Shown here piece by piece: positions 1 through 11,160 of a stretch of DNA of 64,000 nt. Position numbers and translations under genes: made by a program. The DNA comes from Trichomonas vaginalis G3 (taxonomy: Eukaryota > Parabasalia > Trichomonadida > Trichomonadidae). Location of the stretch: positions 15,354,165-15,418,164 of the forward strand of contig NC_067204.1 in assembly GCF_026262505.1 (NCBI RefSeq), in the 5' to 3' direction. The first letter of the stretch is position 1, and each line of letters starts with the position of its first letter. A model generated the notes under the pieces. It was not told where the DNA came from. It searched no databases and saw only the letters and a program-made list of their open reading frames with translations.

Positions 1-3000
1 TCTTGAGCATATTGGTCTTAGATTGAATGTAGCGTCATTCTTATATAGAATATATATTTCATATCATCGGAAATATGATAAAAAGCATATAATAAATGTC
101 AAAAATGTGAACAAATAAGCAAAGATATTTTTTAAAAAACAATGAAAAGTAATACTTAAATGAGGAATTCTTTGAGATATTGGTTTAGATTGAATGTAGC
201 GTCATTCTTATATAGAATATATATTCATATCATCGGAAATATGATAAAAAGCATATAATAAATGTCAAAAATGTGAACAAATAAGCAAAGATATTTTTTT
301 AAAAAACAATGAAAAGTAATACTTAAATGAGGAATTCTTTGAGATATTGGTCTTAGATTGAATGTAGCGTCATTCTTATATAGAATATATATTCATATCA
401 TCGGAAATATGAAAAAGCATATAATAAATGTCAAAATATGTGAACAAATAAGCAAAGATATTTTTAAAAAACAATGAAAAGTAATACTTAAATGAGGAAT
501 TCTTTGAGATATTGGTCTTAGATTGAATGTAGCGTCATTCTTATATAGAATATATATATTCATATCATCGGAAATATGATAAAAAGCATATAATAAATGT
601 CAAAAATGTGAACAAATAAGCAAAGATATTTTTTAAAAAACAATGAAAATAATACTTAAATGAGGAATTCTTTGAGATATTGGTCTTAGATTGAATGTAG
701 CGTCATTCTTATATAGAATATATATTCATATCATCGGAAATATGATAAAAAGCATATAATAAATGTCAAAAATGTGAACAAATAAGCAAAGATATTTTAA
801 AAAACAATGAAAAGTAATACTTAAATGAGGAATTCTTTGAGATATTGGTCTTAGATTGAATGTAGCGTCATTCTTATATAGAATATATATTCATATCATC
901 GAAATATGATAAAAAGCATATAATAAATGTCAAAAATGTGAACAAATAAGCAAAGATATTTTTTAAAAAACAATGAAAAGTAATACTTAAATGAGGAATT
1001 CTTTGAGATATTGGTCTTAGATTGAATGTAGCGTCATTCTTATATAGAATATATATTCATATCATCGGAAATATGATAAAAAGCATATAATAAATGTCAA
1101 AAATTGTGAACAAATAAGCAAAGATATTTTTTAAAAAACAATGAAAAGTAATACTTAAATGAGGAATTCTTTGAGATATTGGTCTTAATTGAATGTAGCG
1201 TCATTCTTATATAGAATATATATTCATATCATCGGAAATATGATAAAAAGCATATAATAAATGTCAAAAATGTGAACAAATAAGCAAAGATATTTTTTAA
1301 AAAACAATGAAAAGTAATACTTAAATGAGGAATTCTTTGAGATATTGGTCTTAGATTGAATGTAGCGTCATTCTTATATAGAATATATATTCATATCATC
1401 GGAAATATGATAAAAAGCATATAATAAATGTCAAAAATGTGAACAAATAAGCAAAGATATTTTTTAAAAAACAATGAAAAGTAATACTTAAATGAGGAAT
1501 TCTTTGAGATATTGGTCTTAGATTGAATGTAGCGTCATTCTTATATAGAATATATATTCATATCATCGGAAATATGATAAAAAGCATATAATAAATGTCA
1601 AAAATGTGAACAAATAAGCCAAGATATTTTTTAAAAACAATGAAAAGTAATACTTAAATGAGGGATTCTTTGAGATATTGGTCTTAGATTGAATGTAGCG
1701 TCATTCTTATATAGAATATATATTCATATCATCGGAAATATGATATAAAAGCATATAATAAATGTCAAAAATGTGAACAAATAAGCAAAGATATTTTTTA
1801 AAAAACAATGAAAAGTAATACTTAAATGAGGAATTCTTTGAGATATTGGTCTTAGATTGAATGTAGCGTCATTCTTATATAGAATATATATTCATATCAT
1901 CGGAAATATGATAAAAAGCATATAATAAATGTCAAAAATGTGAACAAATAAGCAAAGATATTTTTTAAAAAACAATGAAAAGTAATACTTAAATGAGGAA
2001 TTCTTTGAGATATTGGTCTTAGATTGAATGTAGCGTCATTCTTATATAGAATATATATTCATATCATCGGAAATATGATAAAAAGCATATAATAAATGTC
2101 AAAAATGTGAACAAATAAGCAAAGATATTTTTTAAAAAACAATGAAAAGTAATACTTAAATGAGGAATTTCTTTGATATTGGTCTTAGATTGAATGTAGC
2201 GTCATTCTTATATAGAATATATATTCATATCATCGGAAATATGATAAAAAGCATATAATAAATGTCAAAATGTGAACAAATAAGCAAAGATATTTTTTAA
2301 AAAACAATGAAAAGTAATACTTAAATGAGGAATTCTTTGAGATATTGGTCTTAGATTGAATGTAGCGTCATTCTTATATAAGAATATATATTCATATCAT
2401 CGGAAATATGATAAAAAGCATATAATAAATGTCAAAAATGTGAACAAATAAGCAAAGATATTTTTTAAAAAACAATGAAAAGTAATACTTAAATGAGGAA
2501 TTCTTTGAGATATTGGTCTTAGATTGAATGTAGCGTCATTCTTATATAGAATATATATTCATATCATCGGAAATATGATAAAAAGCATATAATAAATGTC
2601 AAAAATGTGAACAAATAAGCAAAGATAATTTTAAAAAACAATGAAAAGTAATACTTAAATGAGGAATTTCTTAGATATTGTGGTCTTAGATTGAATGTAG
2701 CGTCATTCTTATATAGAATATATATTCATATCATCGGAAAATATGATAAAAAGCATAAAAAATCAAAAATGTGAACAAATAAGCAGATATTTTTTAAAAA
2801 ACAATGAAAAGTAATACTTAAATGAGGAATTCTTTGAGATATTGGTCTTAGTAATAGACGTCATTCTTATATAGAATATATATTCATATCATCGGAAATA
2901 TATAAAAAGCATATAATAAAGTCAAAAATGTGAACAAATAAGCAAAGATATTTTTTAAAAAACAATGAAAAGTAATACTAAATGAAGAATTCTTTGAGAT

Positions 3001-4207
3001 AATTGGTCTTAGATTGAATGTAGCCATTCTTATATATAGATATATATTCATATCATCGGAAATATGATAAAAAGCATATAATAAATGTCAAAAATGTGAA
3101 CAAATAAGCAAAGATATTTTTTTAAAAAACAAAAAGTAAACTTTAAATGAGGAATTCTTTGAGATATTGGTCTTAGATTGAATGTAGCGTCATTCTTATA
3201 TAGAATATATATCATATCATCGGAAATATGATAAAAAGCATATAATAAATGTCAAAAATGTGAACAAATAAGCAAAGATATTTTAAAAAACAATGAAAAG
3301 TAATACTTAAATGAGGAATTCTTTGAGATATTGGTCTTAGATTGAATGTAGCGTCATTCTTATATAGAATATATATTCATATCATCGGAAATATGATAAA
3401 AAGCATATAATAAATGTCAAAAATGTGAACAAATAAGCAAAGATATTTTTTAAAAAACAATGAAAAGTAATACTTAAATGAGGAATTCTTTGAGATATTG
3501 GTCTTAGATTGAATGTAGCGTCATTCTTATATAGAATATATATTCATATCATCGGAAATATGATAAAAAGCATATAATAAATGTCAAAAATGTGAACAAA
3601 TAAGCAAAGATATTTTTAAAAAACAATGAAAAGTAATACTTAAATGAGGAATTCTTTGAGATATTGGTCTTAGATTGAATGTAGCGTCATTCTTATATAG
3701 AATATATATTCATATCATCGGAAATATGATAAAAAGCATATAATAAATGTCAAAAATGTGAACAAATAAGCAAAGATATTTTTTTAAAAAACAATGAAAA
3801 GTAATACTTAAATGAGGAATTCTTTGATATATGTCTTAGATTGAATGTAGCGTCATTCTTATATAGAATATATATTCATATCATCGGAAATATGATAAAA
3901 GCATATAATAAATGTCAAAAATGTGAACAAATAAGCAAAGATATTTTTAAAAAACAATGAAAAGTAATACTTAAATGAGGAATTCTTTGAGATATTGGTC
4001 TTAGATTGAATGTAGCGTCATTCTTATATAAATATATATTCATATCATCGGAAATATGATTAAAAACATATAATAAATGTCAAAAATGTGAACAAATAAG
4101 CAAAGATATTTTTTAAAAAACAATGAAAAGTAATACTTAAATGAGGAATTCTTTGAGATATTGGTCTTAGATTGAATGTAGCGTCATTCTTATATAGAAT
4201 ATATATT

Positions 4208-4210
<3 letters not shown>
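1..4210. repeat. Tandem satellite array, period about 167 bp
   Basis: About 25 head-to-tail copies of a unit of roughly 167 bp, recognisable by the recurring words TGAATGTAGCGTCATTC, TCATATCATCGGAAATATG and TGAGGAATTCTTTGAGATA. Copies are nearly identical; most differences are one or a few bases in length, with more disorder around 2640-3160. No gene is visible. The array enters from the left edge and stops at 4210, where an A-run begins the Polinton fragment. High identity suggests recent expansion or homogenisation. Confidence 0.95.
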
Positions 4211-4250
<40 letters not shown>

Positions 4251-6540
4251 AGTGGGGCTTCCAGGCACTTCGTGCCCTCTAACCCCCCGTCACTTTTCTG
4301 TCACTTTTCAGGAAAAAACATTTTTATTATATATATAAAATGAATTTTACAAAACCACCGTTACCCTTCTTTGGAAATAAGAAGTAATGTAAAGATATTA
4401 TATTGAGAGACTTAAGAAACTACCGAATGGTCTAACATTTGTAGATTGTTCGGTGGAAGTTTCTATATATCCATTTGTGCCATACAATATTTCCGACTCA
4501 AAGATTATATGCAATGACTTCGACAACTATATGACCGTCTCAAACATATCCAGACACAAAACAAAATATTGAAGAGTTAAAAGAAAAGATACCTATAGGT
4601 AAGATGGAACGTATACCATTAGATAAGAAAAATATGTAGGAGAGGTTTTGAAAAAGCAGAGTATATTGACTCGGGATAGTATATCTGCTAGACTATTATA
4701 TAGTGGTCTATAAGAGTTCATGACATTGAAACACTTATGTCAAAAGTTTTATATCTTAACTATACAAATGTTTTCAAAGAGGACATAGAAAAATATATTG
4801 AGGGTATAGAGTTTGTGAGATGTCATTGGACAGAGTTGTATGAAAAATATAAAGACAAGGAAAATGTTTTCTTTATAGTGGACCCGCCGTTCTATAACAC
4901 ATGGGATTTTCAATACCAAGTAGACTGGACTTTGAGAGACTCTTTAGAAACTTTAGACGTTTTACATAACCATCCATGCTTTTACTTTACATTCGATTAA
5001 AGTGGTTTGGAAACCGTTATGAGATGGTTAGAGGACATACATGACTATGAGTTTAGATATGACAAGATAGAATATGAGAGAGGTCTATAAACGCGAGAAA
5101 GTGTCATAACAAAGAAATTTTATTAGTAAGTAAATGTGGTTTGAAATAGGACTACTTGTTTTAGGTTTTTTCCATTGTGTCATTTATTTATTTGACGTGG
5201 CAGAAAAGTACAGAGAATATGAAGATGAACCAATGCCTGCAAATGTTCAGTATATGTACTCGTAAGAGATATTTTTATCTAATATTAAATGGACGCACAG
5301 AACTTAGCGAATGCACAGCAACCTGGACAACCAAACCCAGAGAATATTCCAAATGAAGTTAGAATACAAACTGCAATGGCAAACTATGGTCAAGTGCCAA
5401 CAGATGTACAAATGCAAACTGCCATGTCAAATGACGCTGCGTTAGGTTTGCCACCATGGTATGCAAATATGAGATGGAAAGAGTTTATACAAACCCTGAA
5501 GTGGGATATAAACAACTTTATGCAGATGACGCGAACACAGGAGTTGACCCAGAATATGTTTTCTACCAGAGGAGAAACAGAATGTATGAGCTCCAGTTAA
5601 AGAATGCTATGGAACTCAACAGGAAACGTAAGAGACTAGGCGGACATTAGATTTTTACATATAGTAAAATGGGTTTCTTCAGTAAGATAGGAAACTTCTT
5701 TCGAAATGTTGGAAGAGTATAATGGAATGGTAAAACCGTAGGAAGAGGAATTTGGAACGGGTCAAAAATTTGGTAAAAGAGTAGGTCAGTTTGTTGGTAT
5801 TATACTAAAGACCCTGAACCAGAAGAACAAGCTCCTGTTATACAACAGCCTGAACCTGCACCACAGTCAGTTGGCAACCAAATCCAACACCTCAACCGTA
5901 TTAAAAAATTATATTTTTACCGTTCGATAGTAGTTGTATATGAAACTAAGTTCTAAGTAAAACCATGGTATAATGGAATTATTCTTTTTCTTCCATCTGT
6001 AGTAAACCATACTTGAAAGTCTGAAATACTTCCACTTGGTGGTTCGTATAACTTTGTAGGTTTTTCGTAAAAGTCATTTGCCAAGCATAAAAAAGAGTTT
6101 TGGGCGCCAGAAAATGAAGCATGAACAATAATAGCACTGGTCGAAAACATCTTTAAATAAATATGGTTCATCTCTTGCATATCGACTGTAAATATTTGCT
6201 AAAGGAAGTTCGACTTTCTGATTTAACATTCTTTGCAAATAATACCATGACATTGCAGTGAATTCTGTTATATATTTGTTCGTCTTTCTTTGGATTGTCT
6301 TCGTAGATTTTGAAATGACACTTGTGAATTTTGTTTGTCATATACAATTCTCACATAAAGTGTGCTCTCGGTATTTGCATATTTCATCAGCATATTTTGC
6401 ATAACATGAGTTTATTTATCTTCTATATTTTTTAACGCAGTCTGTAGAGAAGATGAAAGGTTCAACTTGTATTAGCCTCAATCTTTCAATATTTCTTCGT
6501 GCCCCTCAGATAATATAAGTCTATATGGAAGAGCCTTTTA
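4211..6540 (+). mobile_element. Polinton/Maverick left-end fragment (fossil)
   Basis: Fossil copy related to the large Polinton at 9545-33958. It starts with a 37-base A-run and the same terminal hairpin sequence (GGCAC-TTC-GTGCC core), then holds relics, in the same order, of the adenine methyltransferase (about 4340-5150), a small membrane protein (about 5134), the 120-residue hypothetical protein (about 5289-5650), the small amphipathic protein (about 5670-5900) and, on the minus strand, the fibre-like protein (about 5905-6500). Only the left end is present. It is broken, with well over ten breaks. Much of it stays very close to the 9545 copy, so it is probably young, but the minus-strand part diverges more. 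The right edge, where it meets the ankyrin pseudogene, is approximate. Confidence 0.85.
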
Positions 6541-7440
6541 ACAATAATGGTAATCCTTCCTCTTATGTGTAATGACTTAGGGAGGTTCATTGCATTCACT
6601 GAAATAGATAGATTTGATAAAGATCAAATACTAAAAAGCAGATTATATCCAAATCCTAAGGAAGAATTTTCCTTCCTTGAATTATGTTGTTATCATGGTG
6701 CAGTTGATTGTTTCAAGTTATTGAGAACTAAATTTAACTTAGAAATAACTCAAAAATGCCTAGAATTATCATTTTTGAGAGGTAATTCAGAGATCATGAG
6801 TGAATGCTTGAAACATAAATAACCAAATCAAAATTGCAGGGAATATGCAATTATTTCACACAATATTGAGATCAATTTAGCTCATTGTGGATGGTGTAAA
6901 AATCTTGATGCATTTTTCGTCTATTTCGATCAGACTAATAATTCTAACAAATTCTTTATTTACTCAACAATATTTGATATATCATCTCTTTGCAAATACT
7001 TCCTTTCTGTTTATGCGAATATCAATGAAAAAAAATTAATATAGAGAAATCACTCTTCATGATGCACACGTTATAATAGAAAAGAAACAGCCGAATTTCT
7101 TATTTCACATGGTGCGAATATCAATGGAAAAGTGTATAAATGGAAAAACAGTTCTTCATGAGGCAGTGCATACTCGGAGCAAAAAAAAGTAGAATTTCTT
7201 ATTTCACATGGTGCAAATATCAACGAAAAAGATAAAGATGGAGAAACAGCTCTTCATATTGCAACACTCAATAATAGTAAAGAAACAGCATAACTTCTTA
7301 TTTCACACAGTATAAATATCAATGAAAGAGATAATAATGGAAAACCCGCTCTTTATACTGCAACATCATATAATAGGAAAAAAAATTGGTCAAACTTTTA
7401 ATTTCACATGGTGCAGCAATGGTTGGGCAAATTAATATTT
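6541..7440 (+). pseudogene. Decayed DUF3447/ankyrin-repeat protein gene
   Basis: Relic of the trichomonad family represented intact at 62237-63655. The longest frame (6547-6822, 91 aa) aligns with the middle of that protein: LELCCYHGAVDCFKLLRTKF here against LDLCCYYGAVNCFKLLRSKF there, and LSFLRGNSEIMSECLK against FSFLGRNAEILSECMK. An in-frame TAA at 6820-6822 ends it. Similarity resumes with AIISHNIE, then a stretch of about 20 residues is missing relative to the intact gene, and ankyrin units of the type LISHGANIN follow to about 7437 in several frames with further stops. The N-terminal half is missing: similarity starts at the edge of the Polinton fragment. It is a host gene remnant, not expressible as one protein. 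Confidence 0.85.
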
Positions 7441-7515
7441 TTTATCTGGTTTCCGAAATTACTTACTGATATGAATTATGCAGCACTATGAATGACCATA
7501 TCAAAAACGGTGTTT

Positions 7516-7618
7516 CATATTTCTAATAATATTTCCTAAAGCGTCACTTTTTCCTCGACGATTATTTCCCTCTCAAAAAATTCAATAGCTTACATTTTGA
7601 CAGAACTTAATATGAAAC
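7516..7618 (+). repeat. 104-bp inverted repeat, left copy
   Basis: Contains CCTAAAGCGTCACTTTTTCC and AATAGCTTACATTTTGACAG. The reverse complement lies at 8469-8574 and is nearly identical, so the 850 bp between them could flip by recombination. Confidence 0.8.
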
Positions 7619-8468
7619 ATAAATAAATTCATTATATTATTTTTATTTACATAATATCTGTTTGAAGTCCATAATTCTATAAATTTTTCTTCAAAAACAT
7701 TACAATCTTGATAGTTTTGATACTGTTTAATAGGTTTTTGGGACCTTATTTAGTATTTACTACGTATAGAGTCGATCTGAACTTAATTTTCGGAAATTTA
7801 AAATATTTATTATAAGTAAAATCTGATTTGAAATTTATGTTTAACTACTCATATCTTGCATTATCCTGAGTAGCTTTTGTAAAAATTCATCAAAAAAGAT
7901 TTTAACGTGCTTTAATTTTTATTTTTAAAATAATGCATATTATTATATAACTAGCATATTTACAAATTTTAGTGCTTTCAAAAATTTAATCCTCCTCCTC
8001 TCAAATAAACGTACATCCGGGTGGCCTGTTTTTTGCAAAAAATAAAATTTCATTTTTTATGCTTAAAAAGTCAGAATTTTTATTTGCTTCTGGGATATAT
8101 GATGGCTATATCAGATGTCCATTCTTTTTGATACTCAACATTAAACATAAAACTTAGCCGTTAAGGCTCTTCTGAAAATATTTTTTTTCCGAAAAATTTT
8201 CGAAAAAAATCAAAAAATTTAAAAATCCCCGAATCTGCAGGGATTTTAAAAAATTCTTTTTAGTAAAACTTAAGGATATTGTATCAGATATATTGGTATG
8301 GGCAAATTCAATTTTAATCCAATATTCATCGAGATATTAAGTTAACGAAGCTTTCAAAATTGAGAGGGTAATCCTCCTCCTCTCAAATAAACGTACATGC
8401 GGGTGCACCCTTAAAAAATTGAAGATGATTTTTCATTCTCCATCAACTCTGCCAAACTTTAATCTCCT

Positions 8469-8574
8469 GTTTCATATTAAGTTCTGTCAAAATGTAAGCT
8501 ATTGAATTTTTTGAGAGGAAATAATCGTCGAGGAAGTAAAAAGTGACGCTTTAGGAAATATTATTAGAAATATG
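8469..8574 (-). repeat. 104-bp inverted repeat, right copy
   Basis: Reverse complement of 7516-7618. A shorter copy of its inner part, with the word AATAGCTTACATTTTGACAG, lies at 9149-9201 in the orientation of the left copy. Confidence 0.8.
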
Positions 8575-9538
8575 ATAATAAATATATTTGGAAAAAATAT
8601 GTTTTTTTTTCAAAAATTGAATGTTCATAGAATATTTTGAAATATGTAGGGAATTGAATTCGGTAATATATGATAAACAGGATTTTTAAATTTCAAGGAA
8701 AAATAGCTTTTGTGAATACTTTTGAGAACTCTTCTCAAAGATCATGATTCAAATATATTAAGGAGCCAAAATATTAGAGATGAGTTCACAATCAAAATTT
8801 TCTCACTTTTCTTCCAAATTGACATCCTTCCTCACCACTTTCAAGTTTTTCATACATATATCTTACCCATTCATTTGGAATACGAGGTCTCGAGTTTTCG
8901 TTCATTTTTTTTACTTTACAAAACTGTTTATTTTTCAGAATTTTTAAATTTGAAAAAATCCATTCTATATCTGATAAATAATATATTATTTTTCAATCAA
9001 AATATTTTGATTATCATCTCAAAAGTGTTCTCAAAACCTAGTTTTTCTTATTTTGGATAATCTTAATATTTATATTATTATAAACTAATTGAACACCATA
9101 TGTTTTTGTATACTTTTACAAAAAAATTGATAGATTTGTGATACTTCCCCCGACGATAGAATTGAATAGCTTACATTTTGACAGAACTTAATATGGAACA
9201 TTTATTCGTATAATAGCAGTAATAAGTCGATTATTCACTTCTACTTCTGAGATTTGAATTTAATTTCGACAGAAAAAGAGATTCAAGAGGAAAATACTAG
9301 GGGATACAAACAGCCACCATGACAGGATTATTATGGAGCCAAGTTGTATTTTTTGATATTTTTAGAGTTTTCCTACCTATTTAGGTACCAAGTTATTGCT
9401 TAAAAATTAAGGTTCTAAATTCTGAAGTTTACATGATCCTCCCGGGCGCACCCTTAAGTGGCCATTCAAAATAGTCTAGAAAATTTTATCGTAAGAGGAT
9501 TTACAAAAGATTTGATCGTTTAATGTCATCAATATGAA

Positions 9539-9544
9539 TTAATT
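9539..9544. repeat. Candidate target-site duplication (TTAATT), left
   Basis: TTAATT directly precedes the terminal A-run and recurs directly after the terminal T-run at 33959-33964. Six-base duplications are the known rule for Polinton/Maverick insertions. The sequence is low-complexity and shares bases with the T-run, so the match could be partly chance. Confidence 0.55.
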
Positions 9545-9636
9545 AAAAAAAAAAAAAAAAAAGGTAGTGGGGCTTCCAGGCACTTCGTGCCCTCTAGCCC
9601 CGAAGATGTTTAGTATAAATGAAGTTTTTATTCGGA
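9545..9636 (+). repeat. Polinton terminal inverted repeat, left
   Basis: An 18-base A-run, then GGTAGTGGGGCTTCCAGG, a hairpin (9569-9601; inner stem GGCAC/GTGCC, loop TTC; outer stem GGGGCT/AGCCCC), then GATGTTTAGTATAAATGAAG up to TTCGGA. It matches the reverse complement of 33868-33958, with compensatory changes in the hairpin stem. Confidence 0.9.
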
Positions 9637-9822
9637 AAATTGTTAGTCTTCTGGTGTGAATTCGGAGGACTCTTCTTCTTCCTCCATTGCTTCTGGGAAG
9701 AAGCCTTCTTCTGGGTCGAAAACATTATATAATGTGTCGCTTTTCACAAATTATATATGTTTTCATGTTTTGTCACTTTTCTGTCACTTTTCAGGAAAAA
9801 ACATTTTTATTATTATATATAA
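9637..9822. other. Polinton left non-coding leader
   Basis: No clear gene. The minus strand can be read as a short acidic tail rich in E, but without a convincing start. The end, just before the methyltransferase relic, contains TGTCACTTTTCTGTCACTTT and the box ACATTTTTATTATTA upstream of the ATG at 9823. This block is largely absent from the fragment at 4211-6540, where the terminal hairpin is followed almost directly by the box. Confidence 0.5.
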
Positions 9823-10640
9823 ATGAATTTTACAAAACCACCGTTACCGTTCTTTGGAAATAAGGGTAAATGTAAAGATATTATATTGAGAGAACTTAAG
9901 AAACTACCGAATGGTCTAACATTTGTAGATTTGTTCGGTGGAAGTTTCTATATATCCCATTTGTGCCATACAATATTCCCAGACTCAAAGATTATATGCA
10001 ATGACTTCGACAACTATATGGACCGTCTCAAACATATTCCAGACACAAACAATATATTGAAAGAGTTAAAAGAAAAGATACCTATAGGTAAGATGGAACG
10101 TATACCATTAGATAAGAAAAATATTGTGAGAGAGGTTTTGAAAAAAGCAGAATATATAGACTGGGATAGTATATCTGCTAGACTATTATATAGTGGTTCT
10201 ATAAGAGTTCATGACATTGAAACACTTATGTCAAAAGTTTTATATCTTAACTATACACATGTTTTCAAAGAGGACATAGAAAATATATTGAGGGTATAGA
10301 GTTTGTGAGATGTCATTGGACAGAGTTGTATGAAAAATATAAAGACAAGGAAAATGTTTTCTTTATAGTGGACCCGCCGTTCTATAACACATGGGATTTT
10401 CAATACCAAGTAGACTGGACTTTGAGAGACTCTTTAGAAACTTTAGACGTTATACATAACCATCCATGCTTTTACTTTACATCCGATAAAAGTGGTTTGG
10501 AAACCGTTATGAGATGGTTAGAGGACATACATGACTATGAGTTTAGATATGACAAGATAGAATATGAGAGAGGTCCTATAAACCGGAGAAAGTGTCATAA
10601 CAAAGAAATTTTATTAGTAAGTAAATGTGGTTTGAAATAG
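9823..10640 (+). pseudogene. D12-class adenine-N6 DNA methyltransferase, Polinton-borne, broken
   Basis: The N-terminal part carries the SAM-binding motif of Dam/D12-type enzymes (PFFGNKGKCKD, then FVDLFGGSFY), and the C-terminal part the catalytic motif VDPPFYN, a DPPY-class motif. Family members transfer a methyl group from S-adenosylmethionine to N6 of adenine in DNA. The gene is the first of a plus-strand run at the left end of the element and is followed, with overlap, by a small membrane protein. It is broken, about once. A closely similar but more decayed copy lies in the fragment at 4340-5150. N6-adenine methylation is reported from T. vaginalis; whether this copy ever contributed is unknown. 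Confidence 0.85.
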
Positions 10641-10756
10641 GACTACTTGTTTTAGGTTTTTTCCATTGTGTCATTTATTTATTTGACGTGGCAGAAAAGT
10701 ACAGAGAATATGAAGATGAACCAATGCCTGCAAATGTTCAGTATATGTACTCGTAA
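10625..10756 (+). CDS. Small single-pass membrane protein
   Basis: A 43-residue frame starting MWFEIGLLVLGFFHCVIYLF: one hydrophobic segment at residues 4-20, then a short charged tail (VAEKYREYEDEP). Its ATG lies inside the 3' end of the methyltransferase relic, and its stop is 23 bp before the start of the next gene. The same frame is retained in the fossil fragment near 5134, which supports it being real. Function unknown; small membrane proteins of virus-like elements are often virion or host-membrane proteins, but nothing here proves that. Confidence 0.6.
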   Translation: MWFEIGLLVLGFFHCVIYLFDVAEKYREYEDEPMPANVQYMYS

Positions 10757-10779
10757 GAGATATTTTTATCTAATATTAA

Positions 10780-11142
10780 ATGGACGCACAGAACTTAGCG
10801 AATGCACAGCAACCTGGACAACCAAACCCAGAGAATATTCCAAATGAAGTTAGAATACAAACTGCAATGGCAAACTATGGTCAAGTGCCAACAGATGTAC
10901 AAATGCAAACTGCCATGTCAAATGACGCTGCGTTAGGTTTGCCACCATGGTATGCAAATATGAGATGGAAAGAGTTTTATACAAACCCTGAAGTGGGATA
11001 TAAACAACTTTATGCAGATGACGCGAACACAGGAGTTGACCCAGAATATGTTTTCTACCAGAGGAGAAACAGAATGTATGAGCTCCAGTTAAAGAATGCT
11101 ATGGAACTCAACAGGAAACGTAAGAGACTAGGCGGACATTAG
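10780..11142 (+). CDS. Polinton hypothetical protein, 120 aa
   Basis: A soluble-looking protein with a Q/N/P-rich N-terminus (AQNLANAQQPGQPNPENIPN), two imperfect copies of V(R/Q)(I/M)QTAM(A/S)N around residues 24-47, an aromatic central part and a basic C-terminus (NRKRKRLGGH). The start is well placed: TATTTTTATCTAATATTAA lies directly upstream, matching the element's TTTTTA(T/C)C-type box. The basic tail could bind nucleic acid (inference). I do not recognise the family. A near-identical relic lies at 5289-5650. Confidence 0.7.
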   Translation: MDAQNLANAQQPGQPNPENIPNEVRIQTAMANYGQVPTDVQMQTAMSNDAALGLPPWYANMRWKEFYTNPEVGYKQLYADDANTGVDPEYVFYQRRNRMYELQLKNAMELNRKRKRLGGH

Positions 11143-11160
11143 ATTTTTACATATAGTAAA

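Larger units (their letters stand above)
7516..9457. mobile_element. Rearranged TTAA-flanked repetitive element
   Basis: A second, rearranged version of the element at 58922-59965. Its right part (about 9200-9457) matches 59700-59965 in the same orientation and ends GCGCACCCTTAA. Its left part (about 7620-8414) matches 58922-59700 in reverse orientation and ends GGGTGCACCCTTAA at 8401-8414. The reversed block is bounded by inverted copies of a 104-bp sequence (7516-7618, 8469-8574), with a partial third copy at 9149-9201. No transposase is visible. The stretch 8575-9148 is AT-rich and I recognise nothing in it. Superfamily assignment (TTAA users such as piggyBac or Kolobok) is inference. Confidence 0.6.

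Noticed and set aside
8722-9060. 112-codon frame
   Set aside because: Low-complexity F/I/L-rich translation of AT-rich DNA inside a rearranged repeat; no family resemblance.
9545-9562. A-run read as the poly(A) tail of a LINE or SINE
   Set aside because: The opposite end of the same element carries a matching T-run within a 92-bp inverted repeat, so the run is part of a Polinton end.
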